DNA of 64,000 nucleotides, taken from contig NZ_CP053839.1 of NCBI RefSeq assembly GCF_013201625.1, positions 868,001-932,000 of the forward strand, read 5' to 3'. Position 1 is the first letter of the stretch; every line of letters starts with the position of its first letter. This stretch comes from Aliarcobacter lanthieri. GTDB taxonomy: Bacteria; Campylobacterota; Campylobacteria; Campylobacterales; Arcobacteraceae. The notes under the pieces were generated by a model. The model had not been told where the DNA came from, made no database searches, and was given only the letters and a program-made list of their open reading frames with translations. This document shows positions 1 to 8,174 of the stretch, piece after piece. The position numbers and the translations under genes were made by a program.

Positions 1-266
1 CTAATTAAAAGGGAAATTATTATTAAACTTTTAATATTGTTTTTTGTTAAATTATAATTTTTATTTATTATAAAATATGCAAATGATATTGATATTGCAG
101 AAATTAAAGAACCTATTGCATTAATCATTAGTGAAAGCATAAATGTACCAATACAACCAAATTTTGGATCACACTTTCCAAAAATAAAAAACAAAATAGC
201 ATAATACAGAGATATTGGAATTAAAATTGTAAAAAAACAAAGAAAGAAGACTTTTATAAAATTCAT
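1..266 (-). CDS. Small integral membrane protein, 3' end beyond window
   Basis: An open frame starts at the ATG at 266 behind a GGAG ribosome site (plus-strand ctcc at 273-276). It has no stop before the window edge, giving at least 88 residues. It begins MNFIKVFFLCFFTILIPISL. I see two or three hydrophobic segments (about residues 3-30, 40-67, and one starting near 81). A short polar loop carries two cysteines (motif GKCDPKFGC, about residues 30-38), and an NK/NN-rich loop follows the second helix. It lies downstream of guaA on the same strand, separated by a structured 130-base spacer. I do not recognise the family. The gene is cut by the window, not necessarily truncated in the genome. Confidence 0.6.
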   Translation of the reverse strand, partial: MNFIKVFFLCFFTILIPISLYYAILFFIFGKCDPKFGCIGTFMLSLMINAIGSLISAISISFAYFIINKNYNLTKNNIKSLIIISLLI

Positions 267-275
267 TAAATTCTC

Positions 276-402
276 CAATAGAGCTTTAGATTTTTGTTTT
301 AGGCGAAGAGTTTAAAAATTAGCAAGGAAGTTTACTTTTTGTAAACGACTGAAGCTAATTTTTATAAAACGATGAAGTATCAAGCAAAAAGATAATGCTC
401 TA
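276..402. ncRNA. Highly foldable intergenic segment, possible structured RNA
   Basis: The spacer between guaA and the next gene folds as nested stems. The outermost is AATAGAGC (276-283) with GCTCTATT (395-402). Inside it TTA-GA-TTTTTG faces CAAAAA-GA-TAA, which would stack tandem G.A pairs. A perfect 10-base-pair stem AAAAATTAGC/GCTAATTTTT follows. The apical hairpin is GTTTAC-TTTTT-GTAAAC. Purine-rich internal loops (GGCGAAGAG, AAGGAA, CGATGAAG, as read on plus) separate the stems. The strand transcribed is unclear. It could be a standalone RNA, a 3' element of guaA, or a leader of the membrane-protein gene. I matched it to no known family. Confidence 0.4.
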
Positions 403-404
403 TT

Positions 405-1940
405 TTATTCCCACTCAATAGTTGCTGGCGGTTTTGATGAAATATCATAAACTACTCTATTGATTCCATCAACTTCATTTATTATTCTTCTTGAAATAGT
501 TTCAAGTATATCATGCGGAATATGTGCAAAAGTTGCTGTCATACCATCTGTTGCATCTACTATTCTTACACAAACTGTATTATCATAAGTTCTATTGTCT
601 CCCATAACACCAACAGATTTTACATTTAGTAAAACTGTAAATGCTTGCCAAGTTTTTTCATAGTAACCAGTTGAATGTAAAACATCTAGTAATATAACAT
701 CAGCACGTCTTAGTAAATCTAAATCAGGTTTATTTACATCTCCCATAACTCTTATAGCAAGTCCAGGACCAGGGAATGGATGTCTGTTTATCATATTTCT
801 TGGAAGTCCAAGCTCAAGACCAAGTTCTCTAACTTCATCTTTAAAAATCTCTCTTAAAGGTTCAACAAGTTCAAATTTCATCCAATCTGGAAGCCCACCA
901 ACATTGTGGTGAGATTTTATAGTCTTACTTGGACCTTTAACTGAAACAGATTCTATAACGTCTGTATATAAAGTTCCTTGTGCTAAGAACTCAACTCCAG
1001 AGTGCTTTTTAGCTTCTTTATCAAATACTTCAATAAATGTTTCTCCAATAATTTTTCTTTTTCTTTCAGGATCAGTAACACCTGTAAGTTTTGTTAAAAA
1101 TTGCTCACTTGCATCAACTGTTATTAAATCTATTCCTCTTGATTTGAAGATAGTTTCAACTTGTTCTCTTTCATTTGCTCTTAAAAGACCATTATCAACA
1201 AATACTGGAATTACTTGATTTCCAATAGCTTCAAATAAAAGTGTTGCTACAACAGAACTATCAACTCCACCTGAAACAGCACATAAAACTTTTTTATTTC
1301 CAACTTTATCTTGGATTTGTTTTATTTGCTCTTTTGCAAAACTTCCCATATTCCAAGTACTTTCGCAACCACAAATATATTTTGCAAAGTTTTTTAGAAG
1401 TTTGCTTCCTTCTTCAGAGTGATAAACTTCTGGATGAAACTGGAAAGCATAAATATTTCTATTTGTATCTGCTATTGCTGCATAAGGAGAGTTTTCACTT
1501 GTTGCTATTTTTTCAAAACCTTGTGGAATTGATTCAACTCTATCTCCATGACTCATCCAAACTGTTTGCCCATTTGGAGTATCTTTAAATATTGGATTTT
1601 CTCCAACAAAATCTAATTTAGCTTTTCCATATTCGTGGCTTGATGCTGGAACTACACTTCCTCCAAAATGTTGAGCAATTAGTTGCATACCATAACAAAT
1701 TCCTAAAATAGGTAAACCTAAATCAAAAATTGTAGTATCAGGATGATAAGAATCAACAGCATAAACTGAAGCTGGACCACCTGAAAGGATAATTCCTTTT
1801 GGAGTTCTTGCCATAATTTCACCAATTGGCTCACTATAAGGAACAATTTCAGAGTAAACTCCACTTTCTCTTAGCTTCCTAGCAATAATTTGTGTGTATT
1901 GACTACCGAAATCTAACACTACTATTGGTACATGTTTCAT
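405..1940 (-). CDS. guaA: GMP synthase (glutamine-hydrolysing)
   Basis: GMP synthase aminates XMP to GMP with glutamine and ATP, the last step of guanine nucleotide synthesis, in the cytosol. The 511-residue protein has the normal full length. The N-terminal class I glutamine amidotransferase shows the nucleophile in GICYGMQ (Cys near 82) and the His/Glu of [10 protein letters not shown] (near 167-171). The ATP-pyrophosphatase domain carries the P-loop SGGVDSS (near 224-230). The C-terminal dimerisation domain ends in PPATIEWE, the usual guaA end. The start at 1940 has a GAAAGG site about 10 bases upstream. It is downstream of nadB on the same strand with a 57-base gap, so co-transcription is possible. 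Confidence 0.97.
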   Translation of the reverse strand: MKHVPIVVLDFGSQYTQIIARKLRESGVYSEIVPYSEPIGEIMARTPKGIILSGGPASVYAVDSYHPDTTIFDLGLPILGICYGMQLIAQHFGGSVVPASSHEYGKAKLDFVGENPIFKDTPNGQTVWMSHGDRVESIPQGFEKIATSENSPYAAIADTNRNIYAFQFHPEVYHSEEGSKLLKNFAKYICGCESTWNMGSFAKEQIKQIQDKVGNKKVLCAVSGGVDSSVVATLLFEAIGNQVIPVFVDNGLLRANEREQVETIFKSRGIDLITVDASEQFLTKLTGVTDPERKRKIIGETFIEVFDKEAKKHSGVEFLAQGTLYTDVIESVSVKGPSKTIKSHHNVGGLPDWMKFELVEPLREIFKDEVRELGLELGLPRNMINRHPFPGPGLAIRVMGDVNKPDLDLLRRADVILLDVLHSTGYYEKTWQAFTVLLNVKSVGVMGDNRTYDNTVCVRIVDATDGMTATFAHIPHDILETISRRIINEVDGINRVVYDISSKPPATIEWE

Positions 1941-1997
1941 ATAAATTTAACCTTTCTTTTACACTTTTTAATCGTGTATTTTATCTAAAAACTCTTT

Positions 1998-3446
1998 TTA
2001 ATCTTCTTTTATAAAATGTGCACCTAATGATTTTTCTCTTTTTATTGCAGATTTTAAAACCTCTTTTGCACATAAAAGTCTTAAATATACAAGTCTACCA
2101 ATATCTTTTTTCAAGAATTCTTCAATTTGCTCTAAGCCTTGTTTTAACTCAGATTTTTCTCTTACAATTCCAGCACAATTCCACATGATTTTTCTTAAAC
2201 CATCTTTGATTTCTTTATCAATTTCAGTAGTTCTTGTATAATTTAGAATTTCTTTATCAAAATTTTTTATATCTATTTTAAAGTTTTCTTTTAAAGAATT
2301 TTCAACTGCTAGTTTTGAAAAAACCAATCCTTCTAATAGAGAATTTGAAGCTAATCTATTTGCTCCATGAACTCCAGTACAAGCAACTTCACCTATTGCA
2401 TAAAGATTTTTAAAGCCTTTTATTAAGCCATTTTGTTCTGTTTGTATTCCTCCCATAGCATAATGGAAAGCTGGACTTATTGGAACTTTTTCAAAAGGTA
2501 AGTCATATCCTAAATCTTTTATATTTTCATATATATTGGGGAATCTTTGTTTAAATGCTCTTTTTTCAAATTTTTCAAATGATAAATATACTTTTAAACC
2601 TGTTTTTTTATGATAATCAAATATTGAACGACTTACTATATCTCGTGGTGCTAGTTCTCCATCTTTATGATAATTAAATAGAAATCTTTTATTATTTTCA
2701 TCAACTATAAAAGCACCTTCTCCTCTTAAAGCTTCACTTAAAAGAGGTTTTCGTGCAAATGTTGTACCTTTTAAAACTGTTGGATGAAACTGTGTCATCT
2801 CCATATCTTTTAATGGAAGATTTTTTAAGACAGCTAATCCTTGCATTTCTCCTGCATTTGCAGTTGAATTTGTATGGTATTTATAAATTGAACCAAACCC
2901 ACCACTTGCTATTATAGTATTATGTGCAAATAATACTTTTTGTTCATTTTTTATAAAGTATTGAACTCCATAACAAATATCATCTTTTATTAATAAATCA
3001 CAAGCTACAGCAGAAGTTATAATTTCATGAGGACAGTGTTCAAGTAAGAAAAGATGTATCTCTCTTCCTGTTGCATCTCCACAAGCATGTAAAATTCTAT
3101 TTCTACTATGAGCAGCTTCTTTTGTATATGCTAAAGAACCATCTGTATTTAAATCAAATTTCATTCCAGCATTTATAAGCTCTTTTATTGCTGGTATTGA
3201 TGCACTACTTAGAAGTTCAACTGCATTTTTATCATTGTAATTTGCACCAGCTTCAAGTGTATCTTTTATGTGCATAGGAATATCACTTTCATCAACAGCA
3301 CTAGCTATTCCACCTTGAGCCCAAAATGTATTTGAATTCCAAGTTGACATTTTACAAAGAATTAAAACTCTTTTATCTTTTGGGATTAATCGTGCAGCAT
3401 TTAAACCAGCAATTCCTGCTCCAATAATTATATAATCATAAATCAT
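1998..3446 (-). CDS. nadB: L-aspartate oxidase
   Basis: NadB oxidises L-aspartate to iminoaspartate with FAD, the first step of de novo NAD synthesis. The 482-residue protein starts with the dinucleotide-binding motif GAGIAGLNAA (residues 8-17) and has the flavoprotein signatures NTFWAQGGIA, HACGDATGREI, a second glycine-rich segment ASGGFGSIYKYHTNSTANAG, the FHPT active-site region, and the C-terminal GEVACTGVHGANRLASNSLLEG block. The helical C-terminal domain typical of NadB and succinate dehydrogenase flavoproteins is complete. Its ATG overlaps the stop of the upstream lipoprotein gene (ATGA at 3443-3446), so the two are probably translationally coupled. No nadA is seen nearby. Confidence 0.95.
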   Translation of the reverse strand: MIYDYIIIGAGIAGLNAARLIPKDKRVLILCKMSTWNSNTFWAQGGIASAVDESDIPMHIKDTLEAGANYNDKNAVELLSSASIPAIKELINAGMKFDLNTDGSLAYTKEAAHSRNRILHACGDATGREIHLFLLEHCPHEIITSAVACDLLIKDDICYGVQYFIKNEQKVLFAHNTIIASGGFGSIYKYHTNSTANAGEMQGLAVLKNLPLKDMEMTQFHPTVLKGTTFARKPLLSEALRGEGAFIVDENNKRFLFNYHKDGELAPRDIVSRSIFDYHKKTGLKVYLSFEKFEKRAFKQRFPNIYENIKDLGYDLPFEKVPISPAFHYAMGGIQTEQNGLIKGFKNLYAIGEVACTGVHGANRLASNSLLEGLVFSKLAVENSLKENFKIDIKNFDKEILNYTRTTEIDKEIKDGLRKIMWNCAGIVREKSELKQGLEQIEEFLKKDIGRLVYLRLLCAKEVLKSAIKREKSLGAHFIKED

Positions 3447-3574
3447 TGTTGTTTTGTTTCTTGTTTATCATTTGGAGAATAAACTGGATCAGCTTTATAA
3501 CCACAACCACTAAAACTAAATAAAACTCCTGCTATAATTAGCGAATGAAAAAAATTAATGAAATACTTACTCAT
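3443..3574 (-). CDS. 43-residue lipoprotein (LptM/YifL-like)
   Basis: A short frame begins at the ATG at 3574 (MSKYFINFFHS...) and ends with a TGA overlapping the nadB start. It has a hydrophobic stretch (residues 12-22) and a lipobox FSGC with the lipidated cysteine at residue 24. The mature part begins CGYKADPVYSPN. The C-G-Y-K-A/x-D-P pattern after the lipobox is that of the LptM/YifL family of tiny outer-membrane lipoproteins, which assist LptD maturation in enterobacteria. Here that role is only an analogy. The first 30 bases overlap the start of the divergent gene at 3545. The overlap with nadB (ATGA) and the good lipobox support a real gene. Confidence 0.75.
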   Translation of the reverse strand: MSKYFINFFHSLIIAGVLFSFSGCGYKADPVYSPNDKQETKQQ

Positions 3575-3964
3575 ATCCAGAATACTCCTAGTTTTGATAA
3601 AATTAACACCTTTTTAGAAATAAAAAGATTTGTAAATATACTACCTTTAAAATTAAAAAGTGGAATAAAATTTGCATATGTAAAAAATGATACACTTATT
3701 TTTGTATTAACTCATCAGGTATTTAAAGTAGAATTTGAATATGCAAAAAGAGATATCTTATCACTTTTAAAATCTTCAAATTTGAATAATATTACTCAGA
3801 TATCATTTTTTGTATCAAATAGTGTAGAAAGAACAAAAAAAAGTGTTAATGAAAGTAGTGAAAAATATGATGAAAGAGCTTTTGGAATATTTGAAAATAA
3901 AGCTTTAGATGAAAAACTTTTTAAAAAATTTGAAGATATAAGAATTATTATAAAAGAGTCTTAA
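3545..3964 (+). CDS. DUF721 / DciA-like protein
   Basis: This 139-residue cytosolic protein has the look of the short DUF721 proteins of Campylobacterota, related to DciA, the DnaB helicase operator. An N-terminal helical stretch is followed by a compact segment in which hydrophobic strands alternate (KFAYVKNDTLIFVLTHQVFKVEF, given here as KFAYVKNDTL then IFVLTHQVFKVEF) and a helix of the type KRDILSLLK. The C-terminal part is charged. The start overlaps the divergent lipoprotein gene by 30 bases; a later start is possible but none has a better ribosome site. The 3' end overlaps the convergent metallopeptidase gene by 17 bases. The family assignment rests on overall pattern, not a catalytic motif. 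Confidence 0.6.
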   Translation: MKKINEILTHIQNTPSFDKINTFLEIKRFVNILPLKLKSGIKFAYVKNDTLIFVLTHQVFKVEFEYAKRDILSLLKSSNLNNITQISFFVSNSVERTKKSVNESSEKYDERAFGIFENKALDEKLFKKFEDIRIIIKES

Positions 3965-4541
3965 ATATCTTTTCTATCTCTTTGTAATTTGGAGAATATT
4001 TTTCTACTAAATTCCAAAAATCTCTAGAATGATTTTTATGTTTTATATGCGCTAACTCATGAACGACTATATATTCAGCTATAAAAAGTGGATACTTCAT
4101 AAGTAAAATATTAAAATTTAATTCATTTTTATAATTACAAGAACCCCAAGTTCGTTTATTTTTTCTGTAAGATATTTTTGTAGGATATAGTTGCATAATA
4201 TTTGAATACTTTTCAACTAAGCTAGGAATATGTTTTTGTATCTCATTTTTATAGAAAATATCAAGATTCTTTATATTGAAATTGTCTATTTTTTCTTTTT
4301 TACCAAACAATAAAAATTCATCTTCACTTAAGGATTTTTCTTTTACTTTTTGTAGATTTTCTTCTAACCATTTTTTTCTATTTTGTACTAGGATTTTTGC
4401 ATCATTTAAAGTAAAATATCTATTTGCTTTAATTTGTATAAGATTTTGTTTTAAAATTCTTAAATAACAGTGCTTAATATTATTTCTATTTTCTAGTTCG
4501 ACTTTTACTATAGTGTTATTTATCTCTATTTCAAAATCCAT
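3948..4541 (-). CDS. YgjP-like (DUF45) metallopeptidase
   Basis: The 197-residue protein carries a zinc-metallopeptidase signature YIVVHELAHIKHKNHSRDFW (residues about 158-177), that is HExxH with a third histidine eleven residues on and the F-W typical of the DUF45/YgjP family. Upstream, RKNKRTWGSCNYKNELNFN is the conserved R-x-x-WGSC block of the same family. The N-terminal half is a beta-rich region of unknown role. Cytosolic; substrate unknown, though family members are found as stand-alone proteins or next to restriction systems. The ATG at 4541 is preceded by AAAGG seven bases upstream. The gene converges on and overlaps the DciA-like gene. Confidence 0.85.
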   Translation of the reverse strand: MDFEIEINNTIVKVELENRNNIKHCYLRILKQNLIQIKANRYFTLNDAKILVQNRKKWLEENLQKVKEKSLSEDEFLLFGKKEKIDNFNIKNLDIFYKNEIQKHIPSLVEKYSNIMQLYPTKISYRKNKRTWGSCNYKNELNFNILLMKYPLFIAEYIVVHELAHIKHKNHSRDFWNLVEKYSPNYKEIEKIFKTLL

Positions 4542-4622
4542 TCAAAACCTTTAAGTAAAAATTCGATAAAATCCAATGATTATACCACAAGTGTAATGAT
4601 AATTTAATTGAGGAAAACTATT

Positions 4623-5789
4623 ATGAAAATTGCAAATAGAATGGAGAAATTATCTCCTTCACTTACTTTGTCAATAACAGCTTTAGCAAATGAGTTAAAA
4701 GCACAAGGTAAAGATATCTTAAGTTTTAGTGCAGGTGAACCTGATTTTGATACGCCACAAGTTGTAAAAGATGCAGCTATTAAGGCAATAAATGAAGGAA
4801 AAACAAAATATACCGCTGTTGAAGGTATAAAACCTACTAAACAAGCAATTATTAATAAGTTAAAAAAAGACCACAATTTAGATTATAAGTTAGAAGGGAT
4901 TGTTATAAGTAATGGGGCAAAGCATTCACTTTTTAATCTTTGTCAAGCTTTAATTGATGATGGTGATGAGGTTATTATACCATCTCCTTATTGGGTTACT
5001 TATCCAGAATTAGTTATATATTCAGGTGGTAAACCTATTTTTATAGAAACAGATGAATCAACTGAATTTAAAATAACGGCTGATCAATTAAAAGCTGCAA
5101 TTACACCAAAAACAAAAATTTTAATGCTAAATTCTCCATCAAATCCAACTGGTTCAATTTACTCAAAAGAAGAATTATTAGAGATTGGTGAAGTTTTAAA
5201 AGGTACTAATATCATAATTTTATCTGATGAAATGTATGAAAAACTAATTTATAAAGGTAAAAAATTCACAGCAACAGCTCAAGTTAGTGAAGATATGTAC
5301 AATAGAACTGTAACAATAAATGGATTAAGTAAATCTGTAGCTATGACAGGATGGAGATTTGGTTATGTCGCTTGTCCTGATCCAAAACTTGCAAAGGCTA
5401 TGTCAAAACTTCAAGGACAAGCTACTTCAAATATTAACTCTATAACTCAATATGCGGCAATACCAGCTTTAGAAGGTGATGCAGATAAAGATATTGAGAT
5501 GATGAGAGTTGAATTTGAAAAAAGAAAAGATTATGCAGTAAAAGCTATAAATGATATAAAAAATCTATCTTGTTATGATCCTGATGGTGCTTTTTATCTA
5601 TTTATCAATATTAAAAAATTTAGTAATGACTCTATGAAGTTTTGTGCTGATTTGATGGAACAAACTGGAGTTGCACTTGTGCCTGGACTTGCTTTTGGTA
5701 TGGAAGGATATGTAAGATTATCTTTTGCTACATCTATGGAAGCAATAGTTGATGGAATCAATAGAATTAAAGAGTTTGTAGAAAAATAA
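4623..5789 (+). CDS. aspC: Aspartate/aromatic aminotransferase (class I, PLP)
   Basis: This is a 388-residue type I aminotransferase of the subgroup Ib aspartate type. Visible motifs include SFSAGEPDFDTP near residue 36, the SPYWVTYPE region, NSPSNPTG near 174, the DEMYE block, and the PLP lysine in NGLSKSVAMTGWRFGY (near residue 235). Likely reaction: aspartate plus 2-oxoglutarate to oxaloacetate plus glutamate. An in-frame TTG exists at 4608, but the ATG at 4623 is preferred because GAGGA (4610-4614) sits 8 bases upstream of it and overlaps the TTG. It stands alone between a divergent peptidase and the signalling genes. The symbol is by family; a related amino-donor specificity is possible. 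Confidence 0.88.
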   Translation: MKIANRMEKLSPSLTLSITALANELKAQGKDILSFSAGEPDFDTPQVVKDAAIKAINEGKTKYTAVEGIKPTKQAIINKLKKDHNLDYKLEGIVISNGAKHSLFNLCQALIDDGDEVIIPSPYWVTYPELVIYSGGKPIFIETDESTEFKITADQLKAAITPKTKILMLNSPSNPTGSIYSKEELLEIGEVLKGTNIIILSDEMYEKLIYKGKKFTATAQVSEDMYNRTVTINGLSKSVAMTGWRFGYVACPDPKLAKAMSKLQGQATSNINSITQYAAIPALEGDADKDIEMMRVEFEKRKDYAVKAINDIKNLSCYDPDGAFYLFINIKKFSNDSMKFCADLMEQTGVALVPGLAFGMEGYVRLSFATSMEAIVDGINRIKEFVEK

Positions 5790-5807
5790 TTTAAAACTAT
5801 AGCCTTG

Positions 5808-5833
5808 TTTTGTTATAATATAATATAACAAAA
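5808..5833. promoter_or_regulatory. Inverted repeat over two overlapping -10 boxes
   Basis: A perfect 10-base dyad TTTTGTTATA/TATAACAAAA with a 6-base loop lies just upstream of the HD-GYP gene. It contains two overlapping TATAAT boxes (5814-5819 and 5819-5824). Its position fits a repressor operator at the promoter; it could also act as a weak terminator for the aminotransferase gene. Confidence 0.4.
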
Positions 5834-5846
5834 TAAGGAAAGTTTT

Positions 5847-8174
5847 ATGAATTGTATTAAAGTATTAGGAAGTAGTGGAAGTAAATCAAAAAATAGTGGA
5901 ACTACTTCATTTCAAATCTCTAAACATATAGTTATTGATGCTGGAAATATAATCAACTCATTAGAAAAAAACTCATTTCAAATAAATCATATTTTTTTAA
6001 CTCATTCTCATTTAGATCATATTTCTGATATTCCTTTTATGTTAGATAATTATTTCGAAGATAGAGTTACTCCTCTTACAATATATGGTTCAGCTAAAAC
6101 TTTGGAAGTTTTAAAAAATAGTATATTTAATAATCAAATTTGGCCAGATTTTTCAAATATAAAACTATTAAATAGTAATCAAAATAGCCTTATTTTTAAA
6201 GAGATAAAAGAAGATGAAGAAATTATTATTGATAAACATACAATTAAGCCAATTAATGCAAACCATATAGATGGTGCTTTTGGATTTATTGTTACAAGGG
6301 CTAAAAAAAGCTATTTAATAAGTGGAGATACTTTTATCAATGATAATATAGTTGAGTACCTAAATAATGATTTAAGTATAAAAGCACTTTTTATTGAATG
6401 TTCTTTTCCAAATAGATTACAAAAATTATCAGATATTAGCAGACATTTAACACCAAATAGTTTAAATAGCACTCTTATAAATTTGAAAAGAGATGATATT
6501 CAAATATATTTATATCACTTAAAATATGAATACATTACAGAGATAAAAGAGCAAATCCAAGAGTTAGGTATTTTAAAAAATGGTGGTAAAGTTTTAGAAG
6601 ATGGGGATATAGTAGATATAAATAGTTTAAAAGTTACTTCTACTATTCAGGATATTGAAATATTTGATAGATTTATGGATATAAATTTAAAACTAGCAAG
6701 TGAACAAGATAAAGAGCAATTATATGAGATGATTTTAACTTTGATTAGAGATCTTACAAAAAGTGATGCAGGAACACTATATTTAATAAGTGAAGATAAA
6801 AAATATCTTGATTTTAAAGTAGTTCAAAATAATAGTCTAAATGTCTTTTTAGGAACAAAAGAACAAAAAATATCTTGGAACTCTCTACCTTTATATTTAG
6901 AAAATGGTAAACAAAATAGAGAAATGGTTGCTGTTGTTAGTGCTTTGGATAATAAGATAATAAATATTCAAGATGTTTACAACTCAACAGAGTATAATTT
7001 TGAAGGTACAAAAAAGTTTGATAACACTACAAACTACTGTTCAAAATCTATGTTGGTTATTCCTTTAGTAAATCATGAAAATGATGTAATAGGTGTAATT
7101 CAATTAATAAATAAAAATATAAAAGAGAAAAATAGCTTTTTCACTTCTGATGACGAAAAAATCTTAAAAGCTTTATCTTTTCAAGCAGCAATGGCTTTAA
7201 CAAATACAAGATTGATTGCTAGTTTGGAAGAGTTTTTAGAAGCATTTGTAAGTGCTATTGCAAATGCTATTGATGCAAAATCAAGACATACTTCTACTCA
7301 TATTACAAAGATGTCAAAGTTAGCTCCATTAATTGCAAAATCAATAAGTGCTGATGATACAATATATAAAAATACTGTTTATTCAAAAAATGATTTAAAA
7401 GAGATAGAACTAGCTGCCAAGCTTCATGATGTTGGAAAAATCTCTATTCCTGAATGGGTAATTGACAAATCAACAAAACTTCAAAAATTACTAGATGGTT
7501 TTGAATTAATTAAATTAAGAGTTGAAGTAATAAAAAGAGATTTAAAAATAGAGTTCTTAGAAGACAAAATAAGTAAAGAAGAGTATCAAACTAAACTAAA
7601 GGCTATTGAAGATGATTTAGATTTTATAAATACATCAAATAAAGGTGGAGAGTTTATGAGTGATGAAAGTATAAAAAGAGTTGAAAAATTATCTTCATAT
7701 ATCTATATTTTAAACAATCAAGAAGAAAAACTTTTAAATGCAGATGAGATATATAACTTATCTATTAGAAAAGGAACTTTAACTTTAGAAGAGAAAGATA
7801 TTATGAACTCTCATGCAAAACTATCTTATGATATGTTAAGTGCTTTGCCTTTTCCTAAAAAATACTCAAATATTACACACATAGCTATAAATCACCATGA
7901 AAAATTAAATGGAAAAGGTTATCCAAGAGGTTTAAGTTCAGAAGATTTGGTATTAGAAGATAGGATTCTAATCTTAGCAGATATTTTTGAAGCATTAACT
8001 TCTATTGATAGACCATATAAAGGAATAAAAAAATTAAGTGAAGTATTTAAAATATTAGATTTTATGGTAAAAGATGGTGAAATAGATGGGGATTTACTAG
8101 AGTTCTTTAAAAATAGTAATGCTTTAAAAGAGTATTGTAAAACAGAACTTTTACAAGAGCAGTTAGATGTTTAA
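5847..8174 (+). CDS. Metallo-beta-lactamase (cAMP PDE II-like)/GAF/HD-GYP fusion
   Basis: This 775-residue cytosolic protein joins three modules. Residues 1-235: a metallo-beta-lactamase fold of the class II cyclic-nucleotide phosphodiesterase type, with the metal motif THSHLDHISD near 52-61 and later SGDTF and YLYHLKYEY elements. Residues about 275-460: a GAF domain. Residues about 465-770: an HD-GYP c-di-GMP phosphodiesterase with LHDVGKI (near 526), NSHAKLS, NHHEKLNGKGYP (near 680) and a DIFEALTS...RPYKG block, so the metal ligands look intact. About 95 helical, charged residues are inserted between the HD motif and the helix leading to HHE, making that spacing far longer than usual. AAGGAA precedes the ATG. 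The gene overlaps the next by 8 bases, implying coupling to a cyclase. Confidence 0.88.
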   Translation: MNCIKVLGSSGSKSKNSGTTSFQISKHIVIDAGNIINSLEKNSFQINHIFLTHSHLDHISDIPFMLDNYFEDRVTPLTIYGSAKTLEVLKNSIFNNQIWPDFSNIKLLNSNQNSLIFKEIKEDEEIIIDKHTIKPINANHIDGAFGFIVTRAKKSYLISGDTFINDNIVEYLNNDLSIKALFIECSFPNRLQKLSDISRHLTPNSLNSTLINLKRDDIQIYLYHLKYEYITEIKEQIQELGILKNGGKVLEDGDIVDINSLKVTSTIQDIEIFDRFMDINLKLASEQDKEQLYEMILTLIRDLTKSDAGTLYLISEDKKYLDFKVVQNNSLNVFLGTKEQKISWNSLPLYLENGKQNREMVAVVSALDNKIINIQDVYNSTEYNFEGTKKFDNTTNYCSKSMLVIPLVNHENDVIGVIQLINKNIKEKNSFFTSDDEKILKALSFQAAMALTNTRLIASLEEFLEAFVSAIANAIDAKSRHTSTHITKMSKLAPLIAKSISADDTIYKNTVYSKNDLKEIELAAKLHDVGKISIPEWVIDKSTKLQKLLDGFELIKLRVEVIKRDLKIEFLEDKISKEEYQTKLKAIEDDLDFINTSNKGGEFMSDESIKRVEKLSSYIYILNNQEEKLLNADEIYNLSIRKGTLTLEEKDIMNSHAKLSYDMLSALPFPKKYSNITHIAINHHEKLNGKGYPRGLSSEDLVLEDRILILADIFEALTSIDRPYKGIKKLSEVFKILDFMVKDGEIDGDLLEFFKNSNALKEYCKTELLQEQLDV

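Noticed and set aside
276-402. SRP RNA or 6S RNA
   Set aside because: The GGAAGCAGCC-type SRP loop is absent, and the outer stem is too short for 6S RNA.
1241-1588. 115-residue plus-strand frame inside guaA
   Set aside because: Antisense shadow; Leu/Phe-rich product and no start signals.
4604-4876. 90-residue minus-strand frame over the aminotransferase start
   Set aside because: Antisense shadow of a well supported gene.
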